The notes under the pieces were generated by a model. That model saw nothing but the letters and a program-made list of their open reading frames with translations, made no database searches and was not told where the DNA came from. From Deinandra increscens subsp. villosa (lineage: Eukaryota; Streptophyta; Magnoliopsida; Asterales; Asteraceae): DNA of 64,000 nucleotides. Where the stretch lies: NCBI GenBank assembly GCA_039602395.1, contig JBCNJP010000018.1, positions 5,142,163 to 5,206,162 on the forward strand, read 5' to 3'. Numbering within the stretch: position 1 is the stretch's first letter; each line of letters begins with the position of its first letter. Position numbers and translations under genes: made by a program. Below, in pieces: positions 11,322-23,400 of the stretch.

Positions 11322-11944
11322 TGTTGGAACAAAAATCTATGTGACTGACGCCATGAAATCTGTTTACCGAAGCATTCGACTGAAGAATCCATGTGAATTG
11401 ATTCAGAGACGCGGGTTGTGATGCTCGAGGCTTGCAGTTTGGACCGAAGACCGTTTTCCGGAAAAGTCAACCGTTCAGAACAACGGTCAACGTAAAAGTC
11501 AACGGAAGATCGGATCGAGCGAGTCAAGCTTCGGATTAATTAAATCAACTTTGATTTAATTAATATTTATGTTATTTGCCTTTCTTGTAATTTTGTTCAT
11601 TTATGTTTCTGTTGTTAGTCACCCTCACTATATATATAGTGAGGGTGCCCATTACAAGAAAGAGTCTCTGAGTGTGGAGATGATGATTTTCTTGTAGAGT
11701 GTGAGATTTTTATTCTAGAGAGAGAGAGTGAGTCATGGATTTCTAGAGAGAGATTGTGTGTTCTTCATGATTTCTTGATTGTAATCATTCGATTAATGAA
11801 ATCATTCGACTTGTTCATCATCTTTCTTGTCTTTGATTATCTTTGATTCTTCTCATCATCTTCATCTCTTTTTTTGGGTTTTCTCATTCGAACCTTAGTT
11901 CTTGCTCAAGATCAGGATTCTTGATGTGAAAATCGGTCTTGACA
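11322..11944 (+). repeat. 3' LTR of the non-autonomous element
   Basis: 623 bp, TGTTGG start and TTGACA end, preceded by a purine tract. It keeps the 28-base TATA palindrome (11620-11647). Differences from the 5' LTR concentrate between about 11810 and 11910. Confidence 0.92.
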
Positions 11945-12957
11945 GGTTTGCTCATCAAGATTGTAAATTTGGTGCCTTATATGACTAGATCTTCAACATG
12001 CATGTCATCTAGGGTTAGATCTACATATTATGATGATCAAGTTTACATTTTTATGATATAAGATGCTTAGATCTACAAGTTAAATGTCATCTAGGGTTAG
12101 ATCTACATGTTAGATGATCAAGTTATTTTGTTTTGCCATGAAATGTTTAGATCTACAAATCACATGTCATCTAGGGTTAAATCTACATGTTATGATGATT
12201 AAATCATGTTTACTTGCCATGGAATGTTTAAATCTACATCATATATGCTTATTTAGGGCTAGATCAATGATTAGGCCAAATATTCACCATGTTTGATGAT
12301 AGATAAGATTAAGGTTTCATGGTTGAGTTTTTATTTGGGTTTTCTTTTGTGTGTAGGAGAATCAACAACTAAGAAATTATCACATTTGACGGAAATCTAA
12401 CGGAGGTGTCAAAAATCATTACAAGAAGGGATATAATGTATTAAGAATAAAAACATTTGCACCAAAATAGCGTGAAAAAAGTTTAAAGACGTAACATGAT
12501 TTTTGACGAAACCTTGAGGACGTAAATTAGTGTTTACTCTAAAATTAACTAACATATCTAATATTATAATAACATTTCTAAATCATTCATTTAAATTGAT
12601 GTTATTGCCTCTTATCTTGGAGTATTCACAACATGCTCCTTATAGAAGTAGAGATTTTTTCTATATTATAAAAGCAGAGATAGAAATAAATGATTTTTTT
12701 TCTATATCGCAAGAATAGAAATAGAAATAAGCATCTTATTATCTTAGGTTATGTGTAATGACGCAACCGTGAAAAAGATGCCAAACATGATGTCATGCAT
12801 GTGTGATATTAAAAATGATGTGGAGTAAATTAGTGATAATGTGAATGATGATTATGTGAATTTAGGGTTTTATTGTGAGCGCCACCATGCTACAACCAAA
12901 TTGTGAGCTTTAAAACGCCCCAAGAAGAGGGGCGGTCATGGGCGAAAACGGCTTTTA
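11945..12957. other. AT-rich non-coding DNA, shared by both arms
   Basis: Continues the sequence interrupted at 8198 and matches 62446-63432 in reverse. It has several copies of 'TCATCTAGGGTTAGATCTACAT' (only partly conserved) near 12000-12240, so it is probably LTR-derived. No convincing gene. Confidence 0.5.
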
Positions 12958-12971
12958 GACACGGTCTTAGG

Positions 12972-13168
12972 GAACCACAAGGACTTGTCTGAGTGGTTAC
13001 TGACGATGAGGGGAGACTTGAGACTGAGATGTCACAAGTTCAATCCCTAAGCTCCCAGGTTTTACCACCCGGCTGCTCGCAGAGATGGATTTTCCCTGAA
13101 ATGAGCTCAACTAGTGTAAATACTCCTTGAATTTTTCGGGGGATTCGCTTGCCGTTAAAAGAAAAAAA
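12972..13168 (+). mobile_element. tRNA-derived SINE
   Basis: About 197 bp with an A-box-like GTCTGAGTGGTTA near 12988 and a B-box-like CACAAGTTCAATCCC near 13033, ending in an A-rich tail. It is flanked by a 14 bp target duplication GACAC[G/T]GTCTTAGG (12958-12971 and 13169-13182). The same SINE is at 62237-62431 in the right arm, so it predates the split of the arms. Confidence 0.85.
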
Positions 13169-13456
13169 GACACTGTCTTAGGACCTATTTGATGAAGTGG
13201 TGCTGACCTAACTCTGTCAGGACTTTTAAAAACACTAAGTGCCTGTTTGAGGTGGTAAGAAGCCAGGATCGAGTAAGAGTAATAACAAGCTTGGACCGAC
13301 TAAGAGCATGGTCAGAGGTGGATACCCTCTTTGGTCAGAGCTTGGTCCGAGTCTATGCAAAAAAAAGGTACTATCAAACGAGCGGATCACTTACTGGGTT
13401 AATGGTCAGTTTTTACCGGATCTAATAAAAGATTATTAAATAGCCTTTTAACTTGG

Positions 13457-13996
13457 GGGTTGGGTTCTATAGAAAACCAATATTTTATAAAAAACCAAAA
13501 AACCAAGGAAAAAAATTATTTTTTTTAAACTTTTTTTTATATGTTTCTTTCATGATTTTAAGAATATTGGAAAAAGAAAAAACTTTAAAAACGTTTTCGA
13601 GTTTTTTTTAAAAATAAAATAAAATTCGAATTTTAGCTTGAAATTAATATTGCACTATGCAACAATAATATAAAATTGGTTTATGAATGTCAATTCTTTG
13701 TTTTTTACATTATTCGCATAAACCACATTCATATTTAAGTTAAGTCTCTTGTTTTTAAGTAGTTTTAATTATAATGCATTATGCAATACTATTGGTACTA
13801 TTGCATGATGCAATAATAAAAAATCACTAAACTTTTTATTTTTTAAATTTTTTTTCCCATAAATAAAGCTAATAAAATTATAGAATTTTTGGTGAAATTA
13901 TTTTAAAAAATATTAATATATGAAGAAGTTATAGAGAAAAAAAGGTTAGTTTTTTGATTTTCTGGATAATTATTGGTTTTCTATAGATCTTTCCCC
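13457..13996. mobile_element. MITE upstream of SEC8 copy A
   Basis: About 540 bp, very AT-rich. Inverted ends share CTATAGAAAACCAAT (left) and ATTGGTTTTCTATAG (right). AACTTGG is repeated at 13450-13456 and 13997-14003, a probable target duplication. No gene. The right arm lacks this and its surroundings (about 13178-14020). Confidence 0.65.
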
Positions 13997-14003
13997 AACT
14001 TGG

Positions 14004-14466
14004 TTAACAATAAAATGACATGGGTCAACAAAATTGACTTGGTTAGCTGATGTAAAGGAGAAGAAACAAAGAGGCTAATGAGTGACGGGATCAATAACGA
14101 GACCTAAATGGACCGAACAAATATAAATCAAACGGCCTACAATTTGAGTCGTGAATGTGAATGGTTTGACGCAGTTGGGTCACGGTCAGCAGTTGAAAAC
14201 TCAACAATATGATTAAACACGTCTAGTCTCAAGATTGTCAGGTCTAGTCCGTGCCCTTTTCCTTTCGTTTGCTGGAGCTCCCTCTGTTTCCTCCTCCTCC
14301 AGATCTTCAGATCACAGCTATCTTCGTACTGTCTTCCGGTAAGCAATCGCGTATATCTCCTCTTCGCATAAACCAGATTGCAATTTACGTATAACTGATC
14401 TCTTGTTTGCTTGCAGAATTTTGAATTTCAGTCGAATTCGACTTGTCTGTTTAGTTCGTTTGAGCT
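14004..14466 (+). promoter_or_regulatory. SEC8-A upstream region and 5' UTR with a 78 bp leader intron
   Basis: Immediate upstream region conserved with the right arm (61766-62220). A CT-rich 5' UTR near 14270-14338 ends at donor CCG|GTAAGC; the leader intron is 14339-14416 (acceptor CTTGCAG), followed by 50 bp of leader before the ATG. I see no clear TATA box. The leader intron is a prediction, conserved at 61816-61893. Confidence 0.6.
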
Positions 14467-17400
14467 ATGGGACTCTTTGATGGATTGCCTGTTCCTCCAG
14501 ATAAAGCGGTGAGTACTGAGTTCTGTCTAATTAAGCACTGTTCCAATTAATCCATCTCAAAATTTTACATGCCGCTAGTTTAAAGCGATTTTTGGCTTTT
14601 AGAATTCCGTTGAAAATCTTACGATTTATGTATGATACTCGTCTTGTCCCTGTAAAACAGCTACACTAACACATTTTGGATCAAATTGATGCGTTTCAAC
14701 TAATTTGACTTAGAATAGTATTTGATAAGAGGGCCATGAATCATATTCTCTATACACCAACGTTATGCATTTCCAGAAAGAGTTGTTATATATTATTATA
14801 TTTATCTATATACTGTTTAGATTAAATAGGGAAGCATGTATTGATGTGGAGAGGTGGAAGTATTTGATTTGATATTTGTTATATGGTTTGGTTTCATTGC
14901 AGTATTTAAGAGATGATCTTGAGAATGTAGATGAGAGCTGGACTGTGGCACGGTTTGATTCGTTACCTCATGTTGTCCGTATCTTGACGTCAAAAGATCG
15001 GGATGGTGAAATCCAAGCATTGAAAGACCAAAGTGATATTGTTGAGGAAGTAGTGGATGAAGTTGTTCAAACTTATCATGGCGGATTCAATAGAGCAATT
15101 CAGAATTATTCACAGATATTGCGGTTATTTAGCGAGTCTACTCAAAGCGTAGGAAAACTTAAAGTTGATTTAGGTAATGCAAAAAGAGTGATCAGTGCTC
15201 GTAACAAACAGTTGCAGCAGCTTTGGTATCGGTCCATGACACTGAGGCACATAATCTCCTTGTTGGATCAGATTGAGAACATAGCTCAGGTTTGTGTTCT
15301 CTTTCTACCTATTTATATTGTTCTATTTAGCATTTCATTTGCTTCAAGAAAGATTTGACCATGGGTGATGCTGGACAAGATTTGAAAAAGGAAGTCAACT
15401 GTTAATACGTTTCAGGTTCCAACTCGTATAAACAAGCTTATTGATGAAAATCAGCTATATGCAGCAGTTCAAGTACATGTTCAATCAGCTAGAATGCTTG
15501 AAAGAGAGGGACTTCAGACGGTGAGTCATCTTAAAATGTTCAGATAGTTATAAATAATGATGCCTTTCTGTAGTTCAACTGTTCAAGGTGGAAAACTAGC
15601 ATGATTAACACACAATTTTACATGCTTTGCAAGAGTTTGGTTGGTTCAATAGAATGTATTAGTTCGGATTAGTTGCACCTATTAAGGGTTGGTTTGTTAT
15701 AAGGTGATGGTTCAAGGGTGCCTATTTAAAGGGGTTTCTTGACCATTCGAAAGGTCACGAAGACGGTTATATATAGCAACAGTCAAACTTCATGTGTAAG
15801 GAGGAGAAAATCCTTACACATAGAAACCAGAACTTTGTTTCTCTTATATCAGATTAGTAATACATCACATTGGTACCAAACATGATCTGTAGTTCCTTGA
15901 AATACTTGTAAACTCAGTAAGTTCAATCGACTTATCACCACCTGTGCAGTGTTGATTAGGTATACTACCTCTTGTTTCGTTGTATCTCGGGAAGTGATTT
16001 GACACAAACCCAAAGCTTATTGTTCTATGAATGGTGGTGGAGAAATTGCTTTAAGGATAGTGATCAGAATTATTAAATTGTAGTGTCGAATGTAATTTCT
16101 TGTTTTACATATCCATTATTTAGACCCCATAAGAAACGGTAAATAGAATAGGGAGATTAAAGAAACTGGCCTTTTGATCTATGTGGTGACTTGCACGTCC
16201 TAACTTCAATATACATGACAGTGAAATTACACTATTCGTGGTTCTAGTATGGTTCATACTTGAGGCATGCCTCTGTGTACCTACTATTTAGTTCCCTTCT
16301 GAGACATGTAACATGTTTAAAATTAACTTAGAAAATTTACATCCTAGCTGGTTTGGCCAGGTTGGAGCTCTTCAAGATGTCCGATCTGAGCTGGCAAAAC
16401 TGCGAGGGGTTCTCTTTTACAAAGTGTTGGAAGATTTGCATTCTCATCTTTATAATACTGGTGAATATAGGTAAATTTTCTTTTCTGGTTTATGACCTGT
16501 TGCAATGCTTACTTGCTTCATATTTTGATTTTATCATGCATGTAGGAATATTGCAGTAACTGTTCTAAAAAAGAATAGAATTACAAGAGGGATCTTTTAG
16601 AACTTATAGTTTTTTTAGTGCAGCTCAGCTACCCCTAGTATGAATGAGAAGGATGATGCTATTCCAACCACAACCGTTGCTGCATTTGCAATGAATAATT
16701 CCCAGTCTCTCTCACGGAGAACTAGATTAGTAAAAGGTGACAACCATGTCGGTGCGTCTGGATTTGCCAGTTCTGTTGATGGAGGGTAAGATAAAATTTC
16801 AATTTTTAGTGGAAATTTTCTGCAAAAATCTTTATATGTTGATGATTTGTCTGTAGATCCTTTTTAAACTATGAATCACTTTAGAACACGTGGATAAGAT
16901 AATCTATTGTTTCTGTTTCAATTTATTTCAGTTCTTCGTATGATGGTCATGATGATGATGATATTCATGATGGTGCTGACAATACTGGAAAGGATACGAA
17001 GAATATTCCTCGTCTTCCAGCATGGCTTTTGGAGTGCACTCCTGATGAATTTGTTGTATGAACTGTGCAAGCTATACAACCTCACCTTATAAATGTGAAA
17101 AGGATTTATATTCTCTAATATTATAATAATGGGTTTCCAATTAACTGTATATAGGAAACAATGAGAAAAAATGAATCTCCTCTTCATGTGAAGTATTTGC
17201 AGACTATGGTTGAGTGCCTTTGCATGCTTGACAAACTTGCAGTTGCTGGTGCTATAATCTGGTATTCAGTTCATCTGTATTTTAAATACTTCTGTTCTAT
17301 CTAAGAAATATTACACCACTACTGAAATTTGCCATATATTTCATGTACAGCCAAAGATTGAGACCAACAATACATGAAATCATCACATCAAAGATTAAGG

Positions 17401-20400
17401 CTCAGGCAGAATATGTAAATACTTTTAGGTCTGGTGTGGGTCATGCTGCTCAAACTGCTACAACAGGTCTTCAGTATGTAAAAGGACAGTTACAAAAAGA
17501 AAAACATAAAAATGGGACATCATTAGCTGGATCACTAATGGCAGTCAGCCCTGTGACACCTGTCATGGCTCCAATGGGTGCAGCACAATCTGCAGCAAAG
17601 GAACTTCTCGGTTTTATACTAGATACAATTGTTCGAATATTTGGTTCGTATAAGTAACCTTGATGTTCATTGGTTCTGTGCATGTGTATGTACACTCACT
17701 ATAAGTTTTTATTTGATAATGTTATGTGATTGTTATATTTTCAGAAAACCATGTTGTTGTTGGGGATCTGCTTGAATCAAAATCTTCTAAACAGGCCCAC
17801 ATGAATACACCAAAGTCTATGGTGGGTCAGATGTCTGGGAATCTTGATTCTGAAGCATCTCAGGCCACAGGTGGCTACACTATTGGCTTTTCCATGACGG
17901 TTTTGCAGGTAGTTGATTCAATAGTCGGGATACTCTTGTTTAAACTTTTTTTAATATTAATGTTTAGTCCCTTATGTTAAGCTGCACTGTAAATATTACA
18001 GAGTGAATGCCAACAACTCATATGTGAGTTACTGAGAGCAACTCCTGAAGCAGCATCTGCTGATGCGGCTGTTCAAACAGCTAGACTTGCAAGCAAGGCT
18101 CCTTCAAAAGAAAAGAGGCAAAATTTTAGTTGCAAGAGGCACACATAAGGTTCAATAAATGCACCTCGAAAACTGAAAAGGATACCAAGATTCTTTTTGA
18201 AAATTGAAAAAGATACCAAGATTCATCTTGAAAAATGAGAAATGTACGAAGATTTTTTTTGAAAAATGTATTTTTTAATTTTCGAGATGCATTTATTGCA
18301 CCTTATGTGTGCCCTTAGGGCACATATTAGAACACCCCTATTTTTAATATACCAAGGGATTATTAATAAGATATTATTAATTGTGGCTGCAGGGACAAGT
18401 CAGAAGATGGGCTTACATTTGCCTTCCGCTTCACCGATGCTACGGTTCCTAACCAGGGTACGTGAGACTGTGCTCTTTTCCTTATATATACACACAGACA
18501 CACACTATTTTGCTAAACTTCCCTTAAATAAAACTCTGGTTTGGTTATTTAACTCATGTAGGTGCTGATTTGATTCGCCATGGACGAAATAGGAAAGGTC
18601 AAAATGTCCAAGAAGGTTATGGTTCAGCTTCTGTCCTACCAGAGCAGGGAATATACCTAGCAGCATCCGTATACCGACCTGTTCTACAGGTTTAATTGAT
18701 TCACCCACTTCAAATCTGTAATCTGTTCTTGTTTATTGTAAGTTGTGCAGAATACTTTATTTTGGGCTTATGAGTTATGACCTTTTTGCATGTGCAGTTT
18801 ACAGATAAAATTGCTTCAATGCTACCTCAAAAGTATTCTCAACTAGGGTAAGTTTGTTGCTGATTCCGTTTTCAATGTATCGTGCATTGTTTATGTTTAC
18901 CTCCATATTTTTATGCACCATTACTTGTATCTGGCAGAAATGATGGATTGCTGACTTTTCTTGAGAACTTTATAAAAGATCACTTCTTGCCAGCTATGTT
19001 TGTTGATTACAGAAAAGGCGTGCAGCAAGCAATATCAAGTATGTTGTATTTTGGTTAGTTTCTTTAAGTTGTCCAGATGCTATGAACAAATATTTCAATT
19101 TTAACATTTTCTTCAGCATGGACAGGGATAGTATATTATTGATTGCTTATTTCTTTCTGGGGCTTAGATTAGAATACTTCCAGATATTTAATCTATATAA
19201 TAACATGTATGCTCATAATATAAAGTAATTTTCTGAAGTTTGACACTAGAAGTTATCGGTTTTTTGTAGGTCCAGCTGCATTTCGCCCACGAGCAAATCC
19301 TACTGCTGCTTACACACCATCAGTTTCTAAGGGACGGCCTGTCTTACAAGGACTTTTGACCATAGATTTTCTAGCTAAAGAGGTATGCTTCTTTCTTTAG
19401 AAGTCTTTTATCCTTATTTTCATTATCATATCCATGATTTTGATTCTACTATTTTGTTCTAACTTGCATAATATTATGGTAGGTTCTTGGGTGGGCCCAA
19501 GCAATGCCGAAATTTTCTGGTGACCTTGTGAAGTATGTGCAAACATTCCTCGAACGAACATATGAAAGATGCCGTGCATCATACACCGAGGCATGGCTAG
19601 TTCTTTACTTTCTTGCTCTTCACTTGCCAACTGATAGTTTTTATTTAATATATTTAATGTATGAGTTATGAGATAATTTATGTTTTTACTTGTAACGTTC
19701 CTTAGTTTTGTGTGGTTGGTTATATATCAGGCAGTTCTTGAGAAGCAAAGTTATATGCTTATTGGAAGACATGATTTTGAAAATCTGATGAGACATGATC
19801 CAGCAAGTGCTTTTTTGCCAACTTCACTTTCCCATGCTAATAACCATATTGTTGATGCTGAAACTGATGGTGTTGATCTGGAAGTTAGTGCATTATTGAT
19901 GAAACTAAGGCCAATAAAACAGGTCATTTTCATTTTCTTTTAGATGTTTGCAGATTCTGTTTTGCGACCTATGATGATTGTATTTGGTTCTTGACCCTTC
20001 TAATAAAAGGGGGAGGTTATGAAAACTGTATTTTTCACATTCACCACATAGAGGTGCTCACTGTCATGTTCAGCCGGTTTTGACAAAAATTATGGCCGAA
20101 CCTCTAACTACAGTTTGGGAAATAACAAATCAAATGGGTTGGGTTAGCCGGTTTTAGCGGTTTGACGCTTCGAACCTAAACTTTAGTTGTGATTTCAAAA
20201 TCTTTAGTCTAATTTTTTAAGAAACTGATAAAGATGGTTCATGAATATAATACATAACCACATATTCCAAAAATGAAAAGTAAATAAACAAAAAAAGATT
20301 ACACAGCCGGTTCAGTTTACACATCAAGTTCCAATTTTAAAGCCGTCACCTGGATCGTTAAACCGCCAAAACTGAACAATCTACAACCAACTGACTTGGT

Positions 20401-23400
20401 TCGGTTGGTTTCAACGGTTTATGAACACCTCTTCTTGACAGTAATGTTCTAAGCTTTAAGCGTTCTACTCTAAAGCTCTAAGCAGGCACTTACGTCTTAC
20501 AATGATATATATATTTTTTTTTGTAGGAATCTTTGATTCGTGACAACAATAAACTTGTATTGTTGGCATCCCTTAGTGATTCATTGGAGTATATTGCTGA
20601 CTCTATAGAAAGGCAAGTTCTTATTTCACTGTACTTATTTTAAAGAAAGTCACATTTTGTGTTTTATCTTTTACATATATATTTCATCACATGCTACCAA
20701 TTCGATTAACTCTGAACTCTTAGTTCTAAAAATAAGGATATCAATATCACGGCCGTCCCCGAGAACCTCAAAAAATTTCAGGGCCCTGGGCGAGAATAAG
20801 ATTTTGGGCCCCTGGAGAGACTTCACTTTGGGCGGTCGCCAATCGAATGAAACCATTTTGGTTTAAAACACTAAGGTGGCGTTTGGTTCATGGAATGTAA
20901 TGTAATTGGAATTGTAAAGTTTTCCTTTTAAAGTTGTGCTTAAGTTGGGTAAGAAAAGAGTTTGGAATACAATGAATTCCTTTAATCAATGGAATTTGAG
21001 GTCATATAACTTTCCTTCGTTAAAGTGAAGGATTTCTAAATTCCATTGATTAAAGGAATTCATTGTATTTCAAACCCCTTCCTTACCCAACTTAAGCACA
21101 ACTTTAAAAGGAAAACTTTACAATTCCAATTACATTACATTCCGTGAACCAAACACCACCTAATATTCTTATGTATTTAGTTATTAAAAACTGAGTTTTA
21201 CTCATATTTTATATTATTTGATATTTGGGATAAAAAAGATGAAGTAACATTATTATTTTGGGATTAGAATTTTAATATATCTGCTAAATATTTTATAAAT
21301 AAGTTAATAGTTATGAGTTTAACAATTTTTCATCTTAGTTGAATTGGCAATTAGTTATTCCTTAGGTTTTCCAAATATATTAAGGTGACAAGTTTGAAAC
21401 TTGCTCTTCACATTAATCTTACCTAAATTTGCGTCTAAAATTCATTCTAATAATACGCCAAGCACAGGGGTCGAACCCGGGTCACTCCGCTTCTAATTGT
21501 GGCTGCTCTTTAAGACTTTGCACCTTGCCAGCTGATCTAGATGTTCTTTAATTTAAACTCTGTAACAAAATGGTATTTATGAGATAATCACAGAAGAAAA
21601 TTTTAAAAATTTTGGGCCCTCCAAAAAACTGGGCCCCTGGGCCCTGAATGGTCGCTTACAGTCACCCTGCCCTTGCTCGGGGCGCCCCCGATCAATATCT
21701 TATTAACTTTTGGGAGGACCAATTAAATGTAGAAAGGAGCAACAATATTAATATGCATTGTCTCAAAATCAAATTTGTTAAACCTTTCTATTATTTTGAC
21801 CTGATGATAGTTTGAAAATATTTTTGGCCTATTTGTTTTGTTCAAGGTTTTAAGTCATAACCTTTGACTCAGTGGTTGTTGCCCTAGATACGTTCAGTCA
21901 TAACCTTTATTCAATATTAATGTTGTCAATAGTTGTTACGCGTACTATGCCGAATTGAAATGATCTAAATTTGTTTCTTTCCTTAAAGTTCTAGCAAAGG
22001 AAACATCCTTACAATATAAACTACAACCTTAAAAGATTACCAGTTTACTTATTAGCAATCGCTACAAGATAACTGTAAGATTAAGTATGGTCCATACAGG
22101 TTCGGGAATTTATCTGCAAAAGCATCTGATCAAACAGAAATTGAAGTGAAGCAGACACCTGTCCATCATAAACGAAATAGTAGTTTACCTCCTAAGGATC
22201 TGGCATCATTCGCTGAAGATTACAGAAAGTTGGCAATCGATTGCCTAAAAGTTTTACGTGTAGAAATGCAATTAGAAACAGTTTTCAACATGCAGGTTTG
22301 TCACATCTAAATTAAATTATCTGAGACCATTAATTAATGAATTATCCTTTAAGCTTGAGTAAATTACACAAAAGGTCCTTTATGTTTTATACAAATTTTG
22401 GATTAGGTCCTTTAACTAAAGTAATTACATGAGACATCCTTTATCTTACATATTTGTTTTCAAAAAGGTCATTTAGCACTAATGGGATTAAAAACCATCC
22501 GTTAGATCAGGGGTATTTTAGTCATTTTGAAAAGTCAACATTTGCACTTAACAGGTAATGGCAACAAGGGAATACTTGGATGACCAAGATGCTGAGGAAC
22601 CTGATGATTATATCATATCTTTAATCACCCATGTGAGCCTTGTTTCTAGTTTTTTTTTTCCTTTCATTGTATAATTTTATGCTTAAATATTTTAATTATA
22701 TATTTTCACGCCACAGATAACACGTAGAGACGAAGTAATTGCTCCTTTCATTGCTCCAACCAAACGGAACTATATATTTGGTGGAATCTGTGCTGTTGCA
22801 TCACATGCATCCATCAAGGTTTCTAATATCACGCCACAACATTTATTACTATATTTATTTTTTCCCCGGTTTTAAAATACAAAACGTTCCATATATTTTT
22901 CAGGCTTTGGCTGAGATGAAACACATCAACCTTTTTGGCGTTCAGCAGATATGTAGGAATACAATCGCATTAGAACAGGTTTATCATTTGTTTCTTAATT
23001 CTGTTAGCGTGTCTACAGTCTTGTATAAAATTATCTAAACTGTATCTAAAATCTCAAATAATTATTGATGTAACAGGCACTGTCTGCCATACCCTCGATT
23101 GATAGTGAATCTGTGCAAATGAGATTAGATCATGTCCGAAAATACTATGACCTGCTAAACATGCCAGTTGAGGTAATCCGTTTTCATTTTTTTTAAATTT
23201 AGTGAAACATCTTATTAATTTTAATTAATACTAATAAAAGACTACATTTCTGACCCGTGTCATCACCATATTCATTAATTTTCCCGCCTCTTTCATATTA
23301 AATATCAAATCTCTCTTCTATTAAATAATAAGGATTTTAATAAATTAACTTATATAATTAAATGTTTGAAACTGGGCGTCTCCATGGTATCAGCCTCTCT

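Larger units (their letters stand above)
8199..11944 (+). mobile_element. Non-autonomous LTR retrotransposon, left arm only
   Basis: Two LTRs (8199-8824 and 11322-11944) with TG...CA ends enclose 2.5 kb. A primer-binding site TGGTATCAGAGC (8827-8838, initiator Met tRNA type) follows the left LTR. A purine tract AAGGGGGAAT (11311-11320) precedes the right LTR. The 5 bp target duplication GGTTT is perfect (8194-8198 and 11945-11949), and the right arm has the unoccupied site near 63433. The interior encodes no gag, protease, integrase or RT that I can recognise, so it must depend on another element. The primer type suggests a Copia-like parent. The LTRs differ at about 4-5% of sites, mostly in the last third. 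Confidence 0.93.

Noticed and set aside
14876..15358. 160-codon ORF as a separate small gene
   Set aside because: It is SEC8 exon 2 read through into its flanking introns; the correct exon is 14903-15289.
17343..17657. 104-codon ORF as a separate small gene (and its mirror 58597-58911)
   Set aside because: It is SEC8 exon 8 with a chance upstream ATG.
20036..20443. 8 bp target duplication for the intron 17 element
   Set aside because: The octamers on either side (CACCACAT-type and TCTTGACA) do not match, so only the inverted ends are claimed.
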